This document shows positions 31,295 through 40,531 of a stretch of DNA of 64,000 nt, piece after piece. A model generated the notes under the pieces. The model ran no database searches. It saw nothing but the letters and a program-made list of their open reading frames with translations, and was not told where the DNA came from. The stretch's first letter is position 1; every line of letters begins with the position of its first letter. Source of the DNA: Paenibacillaceae bacterium (GTDB lineage: Bacteria > Bacillota > Bacilli > Paenibacillales > Paenibacillaceae); assembly GCA_900766135.1 (NCBI GenBank), contig CAAFUF010000024.1:62001-126000 (forward strand). Reading direction: 5' to 3'. The translations under genes and the position numbers were made by a program.

Positions 31295-32482
31295 ATGAAA
31301 GAAGCTGTAATCGTATCGACAGCCCGAACGGCGGTGGGCAGAGCCAAGAAAGGCAGCCTTATCCAAACGCGAGCCGACGATTTGGGCAAGATCGTGCTGG
31401 ATGCCGCGGTGGAGCGCGCTCCCGGGCTAAACAAAGCGGATGTGGAAGACATTATCATCGGCTGCGCGATGCCGGAAGGCGAACAGGGGCTGAATTTCGC
31501 GCGCATTATGGCGTTATACGCCGGTTTCCCGGTGACGGTGCCGGCACTAACCATCAACCGCTTCTGCTCCTCCGGACTGCAGGCGATCGCTTTCGCGGCG
31601 GAGCGAATCATGTTGGGCCAGGCCGACGTGCTGATCGCCGGCGGCGTGGAAAGCATGAGCCACGTGCCGATGACCGGCTTTAAGGTGTCGCCGAATCCGC
31701 GGATCGTTGCCGGGATGCCGGAGGCGTATATGGCGATGGGCCATACGGCCGAGCGCGTCGCCGAGCGGTTTGGCGTTTCCCGCGAGGACCAGGACCGCTT
31801 CGCCTTGGAATCGCATCGCAAGGCGGCCCGGGCGATCGCCGAAGGCAAGTTTAAGGAGGAAATTGTACCGTTTGAAGCGGAACAGCGTAGCCTGGATGAG
31901 CGCGGGAAAGTCAACGTGAAGCGGTTTGTCTTCGACACCGACGAAAGCGTACGCGGCGACACGACCCTGGAGGCCCTGGCCAAGCTGAAACCGAGCTTTA
32001 AGCAAGGCGGTACCGTAACCGCGGGGAATTCCTCTCCGATGAACGACGGAGCGGCGGCCGTCGTCGTCATGAGCCGGGAGAAGGCCGAGTCGCTGGGGCT
32101 TCAGCCGCTGGCAACGTTCCGCTCCTTCGCCGTGGCCGGTGTAGAGCCGGAACTGATGGGCGTAGGACCGGTGAAGGCGATTCCGAAGGCGCTTACGGCA
32201 GCCGGCATTACGCTGGACGACGTGAACCTGTTCGAAATCAACGAGGCTTTTGCTTCCCAATGCCTGCACGTGATCCGTGAATTGGGTTTGGACGAGGACA
32301 AAGTGAACGTGAATGGCGGCGCGATTGCGCTGGGGCATCCGCTGGGCTGCACCGGCACGAAGCTGTCCATTTCGCTAATCCACGAGTTGCGCCGCCGGGG
32401 CGGCGGGTATGGGGTCGTGTCGATGTGCATCGGCGGCGGAATGGGTGCGGCCGGCGTGCTAGAAGTTCATCCCATTAATTAA
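31295..32482 (+). CDS. fadA: Acetyl-CoA C-acyltransferase (thiolase) FadA
   Basis: The 395-residue protein is a degradative thiolase: nucleophile C91 in [22 protein letters not shown] near residue 312, and the pair of catalytic residues in [15 protein letters not shown] and [16 protein letters not shown], the latter with the second active-site cysteine. It cleaves 3-ketoacyl-CoA with CoA, the last step of each beta-oxidation cycle. A longer frame overlaps fadN, but the ATG at 31295 begins the homology and has GGGGGAGAG upstream. It lies 23 bases after fadN and 17 before fadE. Confidence 0.95.
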   Translation: MKEAVIVSTARTAVGRAKKGSLIQTRADDLGKIVLDAAVERAPGLNKADVEDIIIGCAMPEGEQGLNFARIMALYAGFPVTVPALTINRFCSSGLQAIAFAAERIMLGQADVLIAGGVESMSHVPMTGFKVSPNPRIVAGMPEAYMAMGHTAERVAERFGVSREDQDRFALESHRKAARAIAEGKFKEEIVPFEAEQRSLDERGKVNVKRFVFDTDESVRGDTTLEALAKLKPSFKQGGTVTAGNSSPMNDGAAAVVVMSREKAESLGLQPLATFRSFAVAGVEPELMGVGPVKAIPKALTAAGITLDDVNLFEINEAFASQCLHVIRELGLDEDKVNVNGGAIALGHPLGCTGTKLSISLIHELRRRGGGYGVVSMCIGGGMGAAGVLEVHPIN

Positions 32483-32499
32483 ATGAAGGAGAGGATCGC

Positions 32500-34284
32500 A
32501 TGAGCAACGAAACGATGGAGAAAATTGCAGGCGGCAGCTTTGTCATCGCGGACATCGATTACACCCGGGTGGTGACCCCGGAGGACTTCAGCGAAGAACA
32601 GCGCATGATCGGGGAGACGACGGAGGAGTTTGTGAAAACGGAGATTCTCCCGCGGGATGAGGAGATCGAGCATCTAAATTATGAGTTGACCGCCGATTTG
32701 CTGCGCAAAGCGGGCGAAGTGGGGCTGCTCGGCGCTGACGTGCCCGAAGGCTACGGAGGCATGGGACTGGATAAGGTCAGCACGACGCTGATCAGCGAGA
32801 AACTGACCAAAGCGTCCTCGTTTGCGCTTTCGGCCGGTGCCCATGTCGGGATCGGGACGCTGCCGATCGTCTACTTTGGGACTGAGGCGCAGAAGCAGAA
32901 ATATTTGCCGAAGCTGGCGACGGGCGAACTGCTCGCGGCTTATTGCCTGACGGAGCCTTCCTCGGGTTCCGATGCGCTGGGCGCCAAAACGACAGCCGTG
33001 TTGTCGGAGGATGGCACGCATTATATTTTGAACGGCACCAAGCAGTTTATTACGAACGCCGGTTTCGCCGACGTGTTCATCGTCTACGCCAAAGTGAACG
33101 GCACGGACTTCAGCACGTTTATCGTTGAGCGGAGCATGGAGGGAGTCAGCATCGGACCGGAGGAGAAAAAGATGGGGATCAAGGGCTCCTCCACTTGCCC
33201 GCTGATTCTGGAAGACGTGAAGGTACCGGTCGATCATCTCCTTTGGGAAGTGGGCAAAGGCCATTTAATCGCCTTTAACATCCTGAACATCGGACGTTTC
33301 AAACTGGCGGCGGGATGTCTCGGCTCCTCCAAGGACGCCATCGAGTACGCCGCGAAATACGCCAACGAGCGCACCCAGTTCGGACAAAAAATTTCGTCGT
33401 TCCCGCTCATCGGCAATAAGCTGGCGGAGATGAATACACGCACGTTCGTGCTGGAATGCATGGTGTACCGCACCGCCGGCCTGTTCGATGTCGGTTTGGC
33501 CGACGTGGATCACGGCAGCGCCGACGTAGGTTATCAATCAGCCAAGGCGATCGCCGAATACCAGCTGGAATGCTCGATTAACAAAGTGTTCGGGTCGGAG
33601 GCGCTGGATTTAGTTGCGGACGAAGGGGTGCAGATTCACGGCGGTTATGGATTTACGCAGGAATACCGAATTGAACGGATCTATCGCGACTCGCGGATCA
33701 ACCGGATTTTTGAAGGCACGAACGAAATCAACCGTCTCCTGATCCCCGGCAGCCTGGTGAAACGCGCGATGAAAGGAGAGCTGCCGCTGCTTCCTGCCGC
33801 ACAGAAGCTGCAAGCGGAGTTGATGGAGCCGATGCCCGGCCGGTCGTTCGAGGGGACGCTGGAGGAGGAAGCGCATCTGCTGTCCATGTCCAAAAAGATC
33901 TTCCTGATGGCCGGGGCTCAGGCGGTGCAGAAGTATCAGCTGAAGCTGGAACGCGAGCAGGAGGTGCTGAGTCATTTGGCGGATATGATGATCGCCATTT
34001 ACGCGATGGAAAGCGCGCTGCTTCGCACACAGAAGCTAATCGCGCGTGCCGGCGAAGACAAGGCGGAGCTTCCGATCGCCATGACCCGTGCGTTCATCCA
34101 TAAGGAATTCGGCAACATCGAAGCTTGGGCCAAAGAGGTGCTAAACTACATGGAACAAGGGGATCTGCTGCGTACCCAGCTGTCCATTCTCAAAAAATTG
34201 ACAAAGCGTTCGGCCGTGAATACGCTGTCATTAAAACGGCAAATCGCCGCCAAAGTGATCCAGGCGGAGAGATACGTTTTGTAA
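32500..34284 (+). CDS. fadE: Acyl-CoA dehydrogenase FadE
   Basis: The 594-residue FAD enzyme has the acyl-CoA dehydrogenase N-terminal helices, YCLTEPSSGSDALGAKTTA (flavin and substrate binding), the C-terminal ADH domain and YRDSRINRIFEGTNEINRLL with the catalytic-type glutamate, then an additional 180-residue C-terminal domain as in very-long-chain enzymes. It makes trans-2-enoyl-CoA and hands electrons to EtfAB. The length and the extension match B. subtilis FadE (YusJ). AAGGAGAGG precedes the ATG. Confidence 0.94.
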   Translation: MSNETMEKIAGGSFVIADIDYTRVVTPEDFSEEQRMIGETTEEFVKTEILPRDEEIEHLNYELTADLLRKAGEVGLLGADVPEGYGGMGLDKVSTTLISEKLTKASSFALSAGAHVGIGTLPIVYFGTEAQKQKYLPKLATGELLAAYCLTEPSSGSDALGAKTTAVLSEDGTHYILNGTKQFITNAGFADVFIVYAKVNGTDFSTFIVERSMEGVSIGPEEKKMGIKGSSTCPLILEDVKVPVDHLLWEVGKGHLIAFNILNIGRFKLAAGCLGSSKDAIEYAAKYANERTQFGQKISSFPLIGNKLAEMNTRTFVLECMVYRTAGLFDVGLADVDHGSADVGYQSAKAIAEYQLECSINKVFGSEALDLVADEGVQIHGGYGFTQEYRIERIYRDSRINRIFEGTNEINRLLIPGSLVKRAMKGELPLLPAAQKLQAELMEPMPGRSFEGTLEEEAHLLSMSKKIFLMAGAQAVQKYQLKLEREQEVLSHLADMMIAIYAMESALLRTQKLIARAGEDKAELPIAMTRAFIHKEFGNIEAWAKEVLNYMEQGDLLRTQLSILKKLTKRSAVNTLSLKRQIAAKVIQAERYVL

Positions 34285-34310
34285 AAAATGCGAGGTTGGG
34301 AGGCAGGCGT

Positions 34311-35999
34311 ATGACAAGGAAACCTTGGCTGAAGTTTTATCCCGCTGAAGTACCGCCCACCTATGATTATCCAAAGCAAAATCTCGCTCATTTCCTGGAA
34401 CTTTCCGCCGATCGGTATCCCGAAGTTACGGCTCTGGAATTCATGGGAAAGAAAATGACGTACCGCGTTTTGTTGGAACAGACGCACCGGTTTGCGAATG
34501 CCCTGCGGAAGCTGGGCATTCGCAAGGGCGACCGGGTAGCCATTATGCTGCCGAACTGTCCGCAGGCGGTGATCGCGTATTACGGCACCCTGCTGATGGG
34601 CGGCATCGCGGTGATGACGAATCCGCTGTATATGCCCAGGGAGCTGGAGCATCAGCTTAGCGATGCCGGCGCACGCGTGATGGTCACCCTTGACCCGCTC
34701 GTCGAACGCGTGAGAACGGCGACGAAGCTGAACCCGTTGGATTTTATCATCGCAACCTCGATTAAGGACTATTTGCCTTTTCCCAAGAACCTCCTGTATC
34801 CGATCAAAGCCAAGAAAGACGGCATGGCCGCTCATTTGAACTATACCGATCGGCTGCTCGCCTTTCCGTCTTTTCTCGCCGGCGGAAGCCCGAAGCCATG
34901 CCGCGTCGAGCTCGACCCCGAACAGGATTTGGCCTTATTGCAGTATACCGGCGGAACGACGGGCTTTGCCAAAGGCGTCATGCTGACGCATATGAATCTG
35001 GTGGCCAACACGATTCAGAATCAGCTCTGGTTCTACCGTTCCCGTTTGGGGAAAGAAAAATATTTGGCCGCGCTGCCTTTTTTTCATGTGTTCGGCATGA
35101 CGGTGCTATTAAATCAATCGGTCGCTTTGGGCGGGACTTTGCTGATGCTGCCGCGCTTTGACATCCATCAGGTGCTGCAGGCGATCCATCACAAGAAGCC
35201 GACGGTGTTCCCCGGAGCGCCCACGATGTACGTGGCCATCATTAACCACAAGGATATCGCAGGGTACGATTTATCCTCGATCAATGTGTGCGTTAGCGGT
35301 GCCGCACCGCTGCCGTTGGAGGTTCAAACGCGGTTCGAGGAAGTGACCGGGGGGAAGCTGATCGAAGGTTACGGCTTGACCGAAGCTTCGCCGGTCACCC
35401 ACGCCAACAATATCTGGGAGACCCGAAAGAGCGGGTCGATCGGCATCCCTTTTCCCGACACCGACGCGATGATCGTACATCCGGACACGCTTGAGGAAGT
35501 TCCGGCCGGCGAAATCGGCGAGCTCGCCGTGCGTGGCCCTCAGGTGATGCAAGGGTATTGGAACCGTACGGAAGAGACGTACAAGACGCTGCGCGACGGC
35601 TGGCTGCTGACCGGCGACCTGGGGCGGATGGACGAAGACGGCTTCTTTTACATCCTGGACCGGCGAAAGGATTTGATTATTGCCGGCGGGTATAACATTT
35701 ATCCGCGCGAAGTCGAGGAGGTGCTGTTCGAGCATCCGGACGTGGAGGAGGCGATCGTGGCCGGGATTTACGATCCGTATCGAGGCGAGACCGTCAAGGC
35801 GTACATTGTATTGAAGGAAGGCGCCTCTCCGGACGCAGAGGGAATCAAGCGCTGGTGCAAGGAGAAGTTGGCGGCCTATAAGGTGCCGAAAGTTTACGAG
35901 TTCCGCGACAGTCTTCCCAAGACGCTGGCCGGCAAAGTGTTACGCCGTAAGCTTGTCGAAGAGGAAGCGGAACGCCAGAAACCGCCGCAAGCGAAGTAA
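34311..35999 (+). CDS. lcfA: Long-chain fatty acid-CoA ligase
   Basis: The 562-residue protein is an adenylate-forming enzyme: the P-loop LQYTGGTTGFAKGVMLTH, YGLTEASPV, WLLTGDLGRMDEDGFFYI with the ATP ribose contact, DRRKDLIIAGGYNIYPREVEEVL and the catalytic lysine near the end in KTLAGKVLRRKLVEE. It activates long-chain fatty acids as CoA thioesters at the membrane, feeding FadE and producing the ligands that release FadR. The frame is open from 34125 inside fadE, but the ATG at 34311 has GGGAGG before it and starts the homology. Confidence 0.94.
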   Translation: MTRKPWLKFYPAEVPPTYDYPKQNLAHFLELSADRYPEVTALEFMGKKMTYRVLLEQTHRFANALRKLGIRKGDRVAIMLPNCPQAVIAYYGTLLMGGIAVMTNPLYMPRELEHQLSDAGARVMVTLDPLVERVRTATKLNPLDFIIATSIKDYLPFPKNLLYPIKAKKDGMAAHLNYTDRLLAFPSFLAGGSPKPCRVELDPEQDLALLQYTGGTTGFAKGVMLTHMNLVANTIQNQLWFYRSRLGKEKYLAALPFFHVFGMTVLLNQSVALGGTLLMLPRFDIHQVLQAIHHKKPTVFPGAPTMYVAIINHKDIAGYDLSSINVCVSGAAPLPLEVQTRFEEVTGGKLIEGYGLTEASPVTHANNIWETRKSGSIGIPFPDTDAMIVHPDTLEEVPAGEIGELAVRGPQVMQGYWNRTEETYKTLRDGWLLTGDLGRMDEDGFFYILDRRKDLIIAGGYNIYPREVEEVLFEHPDVEEAIVAGIYDPYRGETVKAYIVLKEGASPDAEGIKRWCKEKLAAYKVPKVYEFRDSLPKTLAGKVLRRKLVEEEAERQKPPQAK

Positions 36000-36063
36000 A
36001 CGGAGAAGCTTGAAGTCCGCCAAGGACGGAATATCGCGTCAACAAGAACGGGAGGTCGTAGGA

Positions 36064-36480
36064 ATGAAAGCGGATTCAGAAGAGCTGCGGCAGCGCTTGG
36101 AGCTGTGGAATCAAGCCGCGGTCGGTTCGTTCGTCGATTACCTGGGTTGCCGGGTGGAAGAAGCGAACGAACGCAGGGTCGTCATGACGCTGGACATCCG
36201 TCCGCACCATCTGAATTTGATCGGCATTGTCCATGGCGGCGTCCATGCGACGCTGATCGATTCGGCCATGGGATTGCTCGCGATGATCGCCAAACCGGAG
36301 GCTAGCGTCGTCACGACGAACCTGAACCTGAATTATGTGACAAAAGCCGAGCAGGGGCGGATTATCGTAACCGCCGAACTGGTTCACGCATCTCGCAAAT
36401 CGGTCACGACGATGGCGTATGCCCGGCTGGACCAGGGCGAAATCTGTGCATTCGGAACGGGAACGTTCCGCGTTACCTGA
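36064..36480 (+). CDS. PaaI-type hotdog thioesterase
   Basis: The 138-residue protein is a hotdog-fold thioesterase of the PaaI group: VGSFVDYLGCRVEEANERR, HHLNLIGIVHGGVHATLIDSAMG with the substrate pocket and central helix, and VVTTNLNLNYVTKAEQGRI. It probably releases CoA from acyl-CoA intermediates of the pathway. It is 64 bases behind lcfA and likely the last gene of the fad operon. GGGAGG lies nine bases before the ATG at 36064; an upstream in-frame start at 35953 lies inside lcfA and is unlikely. Confidence 0.85.
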   Translation: MKADSEELRQRLELWNQAAVGSFVDYLGCRVEEANERRVVMTLDIRPHHLNLIGIVHGGVHATLIDSAMGLLAMIAKPEASVVTTNLNLNYVTKAEQGRIIVTAELVHASRKSVTTMAYARLDQGEICAFGTGTFRVT

Positions 36481-36564
36481 CAGCTTGGGTGCCTGCCTCG
36501 GTGCAGGCGGCTTGCCTTGCGCATATGGTAAATAGACGCAAGCCATATGTGCAAGGAGGAGCCT

Positions 36565-37644
36565 ATGAATCTGTTAATGGTGGCGCCCGAGCAAATTCCG
36601 GTTCCCGGCAGCGGTTCGGTGGAAATCAGCATGTTGGCCATTGCCAAGCAACTGGCGGTGAACCATACGGTGACGCTGATCAGCCGAGCAGGCCGAGGCC
36701 TGCCGCATGTCAGCCGGTTGGGAAAATTAACGATCGTACGTGTAAGGACCGGCAGCCCAAGCCGATATATCGCATCCGTGCTGCGATACATCCGGGGACG
36801 GCGCTACGATTTGATCCAGGTGGATAACCGTCCGCATTACATGGCCAAAATCAAGGCCTCATTCCCGCATACTCCGGTCATCCTTTTTCTGCACTCGCTG
36901 ACCTTCGTCAAATCGACGGCGCGGGTGAATGAAAGCCTAGGCAAAGCTGACTTGATCATCGCCAACAGCGACTCGCTTAAAACGAGCCTGGCCGCTCGCT
37001 TTCCTCGCCATGCAGGCAAGCTCCGCAAGGTGCATCTCGGCGTCGATACCGGACGTTTCAGACCGGAGGAGGGGCGTTCCGGCCGTTCAGGCCGCAAATT
37101 CCGCGTGTTGTTCGCCGGCCGGGTGATCCCGCGAAAAGGCGTCCCGGTGCTGATCCGGGCGGTCGGACTCGCGCGTAAGGAATATGGGGCTGTCGAATTA
37201 ACGGTAATCGGACGGGGCCAGCCAAGCTATCTAAGGGGGCTGAAACGGCTGGCGAGAGCCAAAGGGGTTCCGGTCAAGTTCGTCGGGAAAATCCCGCATC
37301 ATGCCATTCACCGCAAGTTTCGCTCGGCCGACTTGTTCGCCTGTCCCTCCCAGGAGCATGAAGCGTTTGGTCTGGTGAACGTGGAAGCGATGGCTTCCGG
37401 ACTCCCCGTCGTTGCTTCCAATATCGGCGGAATCGGGGAGATCGTCAAACACGGAGTCAACGGTTATCTGGTGGACGCGTTTACGAAGCCGGAGGAGCAT
37501 GCCAAATGGATATTGAAGCTAGCACGGGATCGCGACTTAACCGCTAAATTGTCCAGGCAAGCGCGAAAGGACGCCGTGGAGCGCTTCAACTGGAAGCAAA
37601 CCGCAGGCAGGCTAATGGAAACTTACCGGCAGTTTGGTTCCTGA
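36565..37644 (+). CDS. GT4 glycosyltransferase resembling CotSA
   Basis: The 359-residue protein is a GT-B glycosyltransferase: the opening MNLLMVAPEQIPVPGSGSVE, then the nucleotide-sugar region LFAGRVIPRKGVPVLIRAV and the GT4 EX7E motif in SQEHEAFGLVNVEAMASGLP near residues 271-290. The first 25 residues resemble CotSA-type spore coat glycosyltransferases. Its neighbour on the opposite strand is a YheC/D-type protein, also spore-coat related, and an inverted repeat (GCATATGG with CCATATG) lies before the gene and contains CATATGGTA, which fits the sigma-K -10. These support, but do not prove, a role in spore surface polysaccharide. AAGGAGG precedes the ATG. Confidence 0.8.
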   Translation: MNLLMVAPEQIPVPGSGSVEISMLAIAKQLAVNHTVTLISRAGRGLPHVSRLGKLTIVRVRTGSPSRYIASVLRYIRGRRYDLIQVDNRPHYMAKIKASFPHTPVILFLHSLTFVKSTARVNESLGKADLIIANSDSLKTSLAARFPRHAGKLRKVHLGVDTGRFRPEEGRSGRSGRKFRVLFAGRVIPRKGVPVLIRAVGLARKEYGAVELTVIGRGQPSYLRGLKRLARAKGVPVKFVGKIPHHAIHRKFRSADLFACPSQEHEAFGLVNVEAMASGLPVVASNIGGIGEIVKHGVNGYLVDAFTKPEEHAKWILKLARDRDLTAKLSRQARKDAVERFNWKQTAGRLMETYRQFGS

Positions 37645-37647
37645 ATC

Positions 37648-37703
37648 AACGAAAACCGGACGGAAGGCGGATAAAAGTCCGCCGTCTCCGTCCGGTTTTC
37701 GTT
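37648..37703. terminator. Bidirectional terminator between the GT4 and YheC/D-type genes
   Basis: AACGAAAACCGGACGGA pairs with TCCGTCCGGTTTTCGTT and an inner GGCGGA with TCCGCC. The stem contains the A and T runs, so it can work on both converging transcripts. Confidence 0.85.
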
Positions 37704-37708
37704 GGTGC

Positions 37709-38479
37709 TCATTTATATTTTCCGTAAGCCCGGGCATATTTCATGATCGTGCGGAAGATGTTCTTGTCCTTTAGCTTTCGGAAGATGAATGGGTCCGGGG
37801 AAGTGTTGACTTCAAGGATCCACGGCCGCAACTTTTGATCGATCGCCACGTCCACTCCGATTTCGCGCAGTCCGGGAAAACTGAGTTTCAAATGATCGGC
37901 GATATCCTCGCCGAAGGTCTCCAGCATATTCATATAAGATTTGAGGCGTGGTCCCTTGAGATAAGGGGAGAGCAGCTTCTCCGCCGATACGAGCTTTCCG
38001 TCGCTGTGGTAGTTGGTGACGATCTTCTTCGGATGAGCTAACCTTCCCATAATTCCGGTCGTCTTCCAGATCTTCTGGGGGGTGCGCTGCACCATGACGC
38101 GCAGATCGAATCGCCGTTGGTCATATTTTAGCAGTTCGATGCCTTGTTGGATGAGGTAGCGGCCCCTCAATTTATGCTTTCGGATCGAAGCGTACAGCTC
38201 ATCGATCGAACCGCAAGTACGAACGGTTTTTTCCTTTTGGTACTGATAGCTCCCCTGCCGCTGGTATGGCTTGAATTCTACCCGCATGACTCCGTTTCCC
38301 CAGGTACCGTTTACGGGTTTGACGTAGACCATTTTATACTTCATCAGCATGTTCTGCAGATGCTCCTTACTAAATCGGCGCGTTTCGGGGAGGTAGGCCC
38401 GCAGCTCGCTGCTTTGCATCAAAGCTGCGTTCTTCTTCCATTTGCTGGTGACATGGCGTGGATGCCGCGAAGATTTCAT
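37709..38479 (-). CDS. YheC/YheD-type ATP-grasp protein, spore coat associated
   Basis: The 256-residue protein belongs to the YheC/D ATP-grasp family: MVYVKPVNGTWGNGVMRVEF (the first ATP-grasp lysine region), RYLIQQGIELLKYDQRRFDLRVMVQ, GEDIADHLKLSFPGLREIGVDVAID and the Mg-binding end RPWILEVNTSPDP. ATP-grasp enzymes join a carboxylate and an amine. YheC and YheD of B. subtilis sit on the forming spore coat. The enzyme substrate is unknown. The gene converges on a glycosyltransferase that is probably also spore-surface related. Confidence 0.82.
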   Translation of the reverse strand: MKSSRHPRHVTSKWKKNAALMQSSELRAYLPETRRFSKEHLQNMLMKYKMVYVKPVNGTWGNGVMRVEFKPYQRQGSYQYQKEKTVRTCGSIDELYASIRKHKLRGRYLIQQGIELLKYDQRRFDLRVMVQRTPQKIWKTTGIMGRLAHPKKIVTNYHSDGKLVSAEKLLSPYLKGPRLKSYMNMLETFGEDIADHLKLSFPGLREIGVDVAIDQKLRPWILEVNTSPDPFIFRKLKDKNIFRTIMKYARAYGKYK

Positions 38480-38581
38480 AAGTGAATATCCCCTTCAAAT
38501 TCGTATAGGGTAGTGTATTCCTCGCGCTAGTAAAGGGGGAAGATGATCACCTAAGGAACCTGAAAATAGACAACGGCGGGT

Positions 38582-38610
38582 TTGACCCCATTAGTTTGAT
38601 AGCATATAAT
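38582..38610 (+). promoter_or_regulatory. Promoter of the MarR-MFS operon
   Basis: TTGACC (38582-38587), exactly 17 bases and a perfect TATAAT (38605-38610). An inverted repeat overlaps and follows the -10. Confidence 0.75.
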
Positions 38611-38621
38611 TGTTAAGACAA
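38610..38621. promoter_or_regulatory. Likely MarR operator
   Basis: TTGT, TAAG, ACAA is an inverted repeat that begins on the last base of the -10. A wider symmetry, TTAGTT with AACTAA, encloses it. The position between -10 and start suits repression by the MarR protein encoded next. Confidence 0.5.
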
Positions 38622-38644
38622 CTAAATGAAAGGGACGAAGTAAC

Positions 38645-39106
38645 ATGACGACGAACCCTGCGCGAAGCGAGCTTGCGGTGGGCTTTATCATGGGTGTTGC
38701 TTATCGGAAAATCGCCGCTTTGCTGCAGCACCGGCTGAAAGGATATGAGATCACGCCGGAGCAGTGGTCCGTGCTGAACCAGATCGACCAGGCGGACGGC
38801 TTGATCCAGAAGGAGATCGCCGATCGCGTCAGCAAGGACAAGCCGACGACAACACGGATCATTGATTTATTGGAGAGCAAAGCATTGGTATATAAGCGGC
38901 CGGGGCGGCAGGACCGCAGATCCTTTGTCGTCTACAGCACGGAGCGTGGAAAAGAATTGATTCGCGAAACCGCGCCGATCGAACAAAGCGTGACCGACGA
39001 GGTCAAACGTCTCATGAGCGGCGAGGACTACGAACTGCTGATGGAACTGCTGCAGCGGGTCATGATCCATCTCGGCGATCCGCCTACCGGCGAAACAGAG
39101 AGATAA
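38645..39106 (+). CDS. MarR-family transcriptional regulator
   Basis: The 153-residue protein has the winged-helix MarR fold: EITPEQWSVLNQIDQADGLI, QKEIADRVSKDKPTTTRIIDLLE as recognition region and the wing KRPGRQDRRSFVVYSTERGKELI. It likely represses itself and the MFS gene 30 bases downstream and is released by a phenolic or other small compound that the pump exports. The inverted repeat at the -10 is its probable binding site. AAAGGGACG lies before the ATG. Confidence 0.88.
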   Translation: MTTNPARSELAVGFIMGVAYRKIAALLQHRLKGYEITPEQWSVLNQIDQADGLIQKEIADRVSKDKPTTTRIIDLLESKALVYKRPGRQDRRSFVVYSTERGKELIRETAPIEQSVTDEVKRLMSGEDYELLMELLQRVMIHLGDPPTGETER

Positions 39107-39136
39107 AGTGTATGGAGAAGGAGAGAATGTGAATAC

Positions 39137-40429
39137 ATGACGCCATCATCGAATCGACAATCTGAATCAGAACGGCTTTGGACGAGATCGTTTATATCAT
39201 TAACGATCTCTGCTTTTCTGTTGTTTTTAAATTTGCATATGTTGTTATCCACGTTTTCTTCTTATGTCAAAAGCGAGTTTGCAGCAAACGATCTGCAGGT
39301 GAGCCTCGTGACCAGCGTGTTTGCCGGATCGGCAATCGTTACCCGTTTTTTAGCGGCGGGTCTGCTGCGGAGGGTTTCACCGAACGTGCTGCTCCTCGCA
39401 GGATTAATCATCGCGGCCGCGGCGACCGTACTGAATAGCGCGGCCGGGTCGGTAGGAGCCCTCCTGTGGGTACGGGCTTTCTACGGGATCGGATTCGGCA
39501 TCGGAAGTACGCTTCTGCCAACGTTTGTCTCGCGCATCATTCCGCTCCCGCGCATGGGGGAAGGGATCGGATACTTCGGGTTATCCAGCAGCCTGGCGAT
39601 GTCGGTCGGACCGATGATCGGCTTGAACGTCATGCGGGAATTTGGTTTTGGTCCGCTTACGTTGATCGGAACGACGGCCGTCCTGCTGATGTTTCCGTTG
39701 TTGCTGCTAACCCGGGCGCTCCCTGCGATCCGACAGGCGAAACGGACTGAAACGCCTAGACCCTCAGCGCATCGAACGCAGAGCGAAGGAGCGGCCTACG
39801 CGAAACAACGTCCGGCGTTTAACCGTGGACTCGTGTTTCCCGCCTTGTTGAACATGATCCTAGCGATCACCTATAGCGGTCTTTTAAGTTTCATCGCGCT
39901 TTTCGGCGAGTTTGTCCATTTGGAGCAAGTCGGATTGTTTTTCCTGTTTAATGCGGTGACGGTCGTATTAATTCGCCCGGTTTCGGGACGAATCTTTGAC
40001 GCCAGAGGACATGCCGCCGTCTTAATTCCCGCGGCACTTACCGTTATTGCGAGCATGTTGATCCTGTCATTTACGACAACGCTGCCCCTATTAGTTCTAT
40101 CGGCCCTTTTGTACGGGGGGGGCTTCGGGGCGATCCAGCCGACCCTCCAAGCCTGGATGCTGCGTACCTCCAAGCCGGAGCAGTACGGGGCCGCCAACAG
40201 TATGTTCTACAACTCCATGGATTTTGGCGTTGCCGTCGGTGCCGTTCTTTTGGGGGCCATCGCTTCCGGTACCGACTACGCCGTAATGTACCGATATTCC
40301 GCGGGATTCATGGGGATGTTCTTGGCATTCTATCTCGCCGTTCAGTTGGCGAAACGAACCCGACGTTCAAAGCGGGAACCCTCCATGGATGATAAACCGG
40401 CAACTGCTACACAAAGCTCCAGCTTATAG
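39137..40429 (+). CDS. MFS efflux transporter
   Basis: The 430-residue protein has about twelve membrane segments, with a long charged middle loop (residues about 198-235) rich in Arg, Gln and Lys. The AFYGIGFGIGSTLLPTFVS segment and the lack of sugar-porter motifs place it among MFS drug or arabinose-type efflux proteins (YwoG-like). It is cotranscribed with a MarR regulator, which suggests export of the compound that the regulator senses. AAGGAG is 13 bases before the ATG. The stop codon lies inside the loop of the terminator at 40413-40443. Confidence 0.82.
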   Translation: MTPSSNRQSESERLWTRSFISLTISAFLLFLNLHMLLSTFSSYVKSEFAANDLQVSLVTSVFAGSAIVTRFLAAGLLRRVSPNVLLLAGLIIAAAATVLNSAAGSVGALLWVRAFYGIGFGIGSTLLPTFVSRIIPLPRMGEGIGYFGLSSSLAMSVGPMIGLNVMREFGFGPLTLIGTTAVLLMFPLLLLTRALPAIRQAKRTETPRPSAHRTQSEGAAYAKQRPAFNRGLVFPALLNMILAITYSGLLSFIALFGEFVHLEQVGLFFLFNAVTVVLIRPVSGRIFDARGHAAVLIPAALTVIASMLILSFTTTLPLLVLSALLYGGGFGAIQPTLQAWMLRTSKPEQYGAANSMFYNSMDFGVAVGAVLLGAIASGTDYAVMYRYSAGFMGMFLAFYLAVQLAKRTRRSKREPSMDDKPATATQSSSL

Positions 40430-40443
40430 CTGGGGCTTTTTTT
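40413..40443 (+). terminator. Terminator of the MarR-MFS operon
   Basis: AAAGCTCCAGCT and AGCTGGGGCTTT form a stem around a three-base loop, followed by more T. It overlaps the end of the MFS gene. Confidence 0.85.
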
Positions 40444-40471
40444 GTCGGGCTCCAAACGGCGTGATCCGTGA

Positions 40472-40502
40472 CGCATACAAAATATGGATAGGGTACATAT
40501 TA
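40472..40502 (+). promoter_or_regulatory. Candidate sigma-G promoter of the germination operon
   Basis: CGCATA (40472-40477), an 18-base spacer and CATATTA (40496-40502) approach the sigma-G consensus TGAATA-N18-CATACTA. gerA-type operons are forespore-expressed under sigma-G. Confidence 0.45.
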
Positions 40503-40531
40503 CAACTAGATGATCAGGCGGAGGGCGCGAA

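Noticed and set aside
36492..36509. GCCTGC/GCAGGC hairpin after the thioesterase gene as operon terminator.
   Set aside because: It has no T run on either strand.
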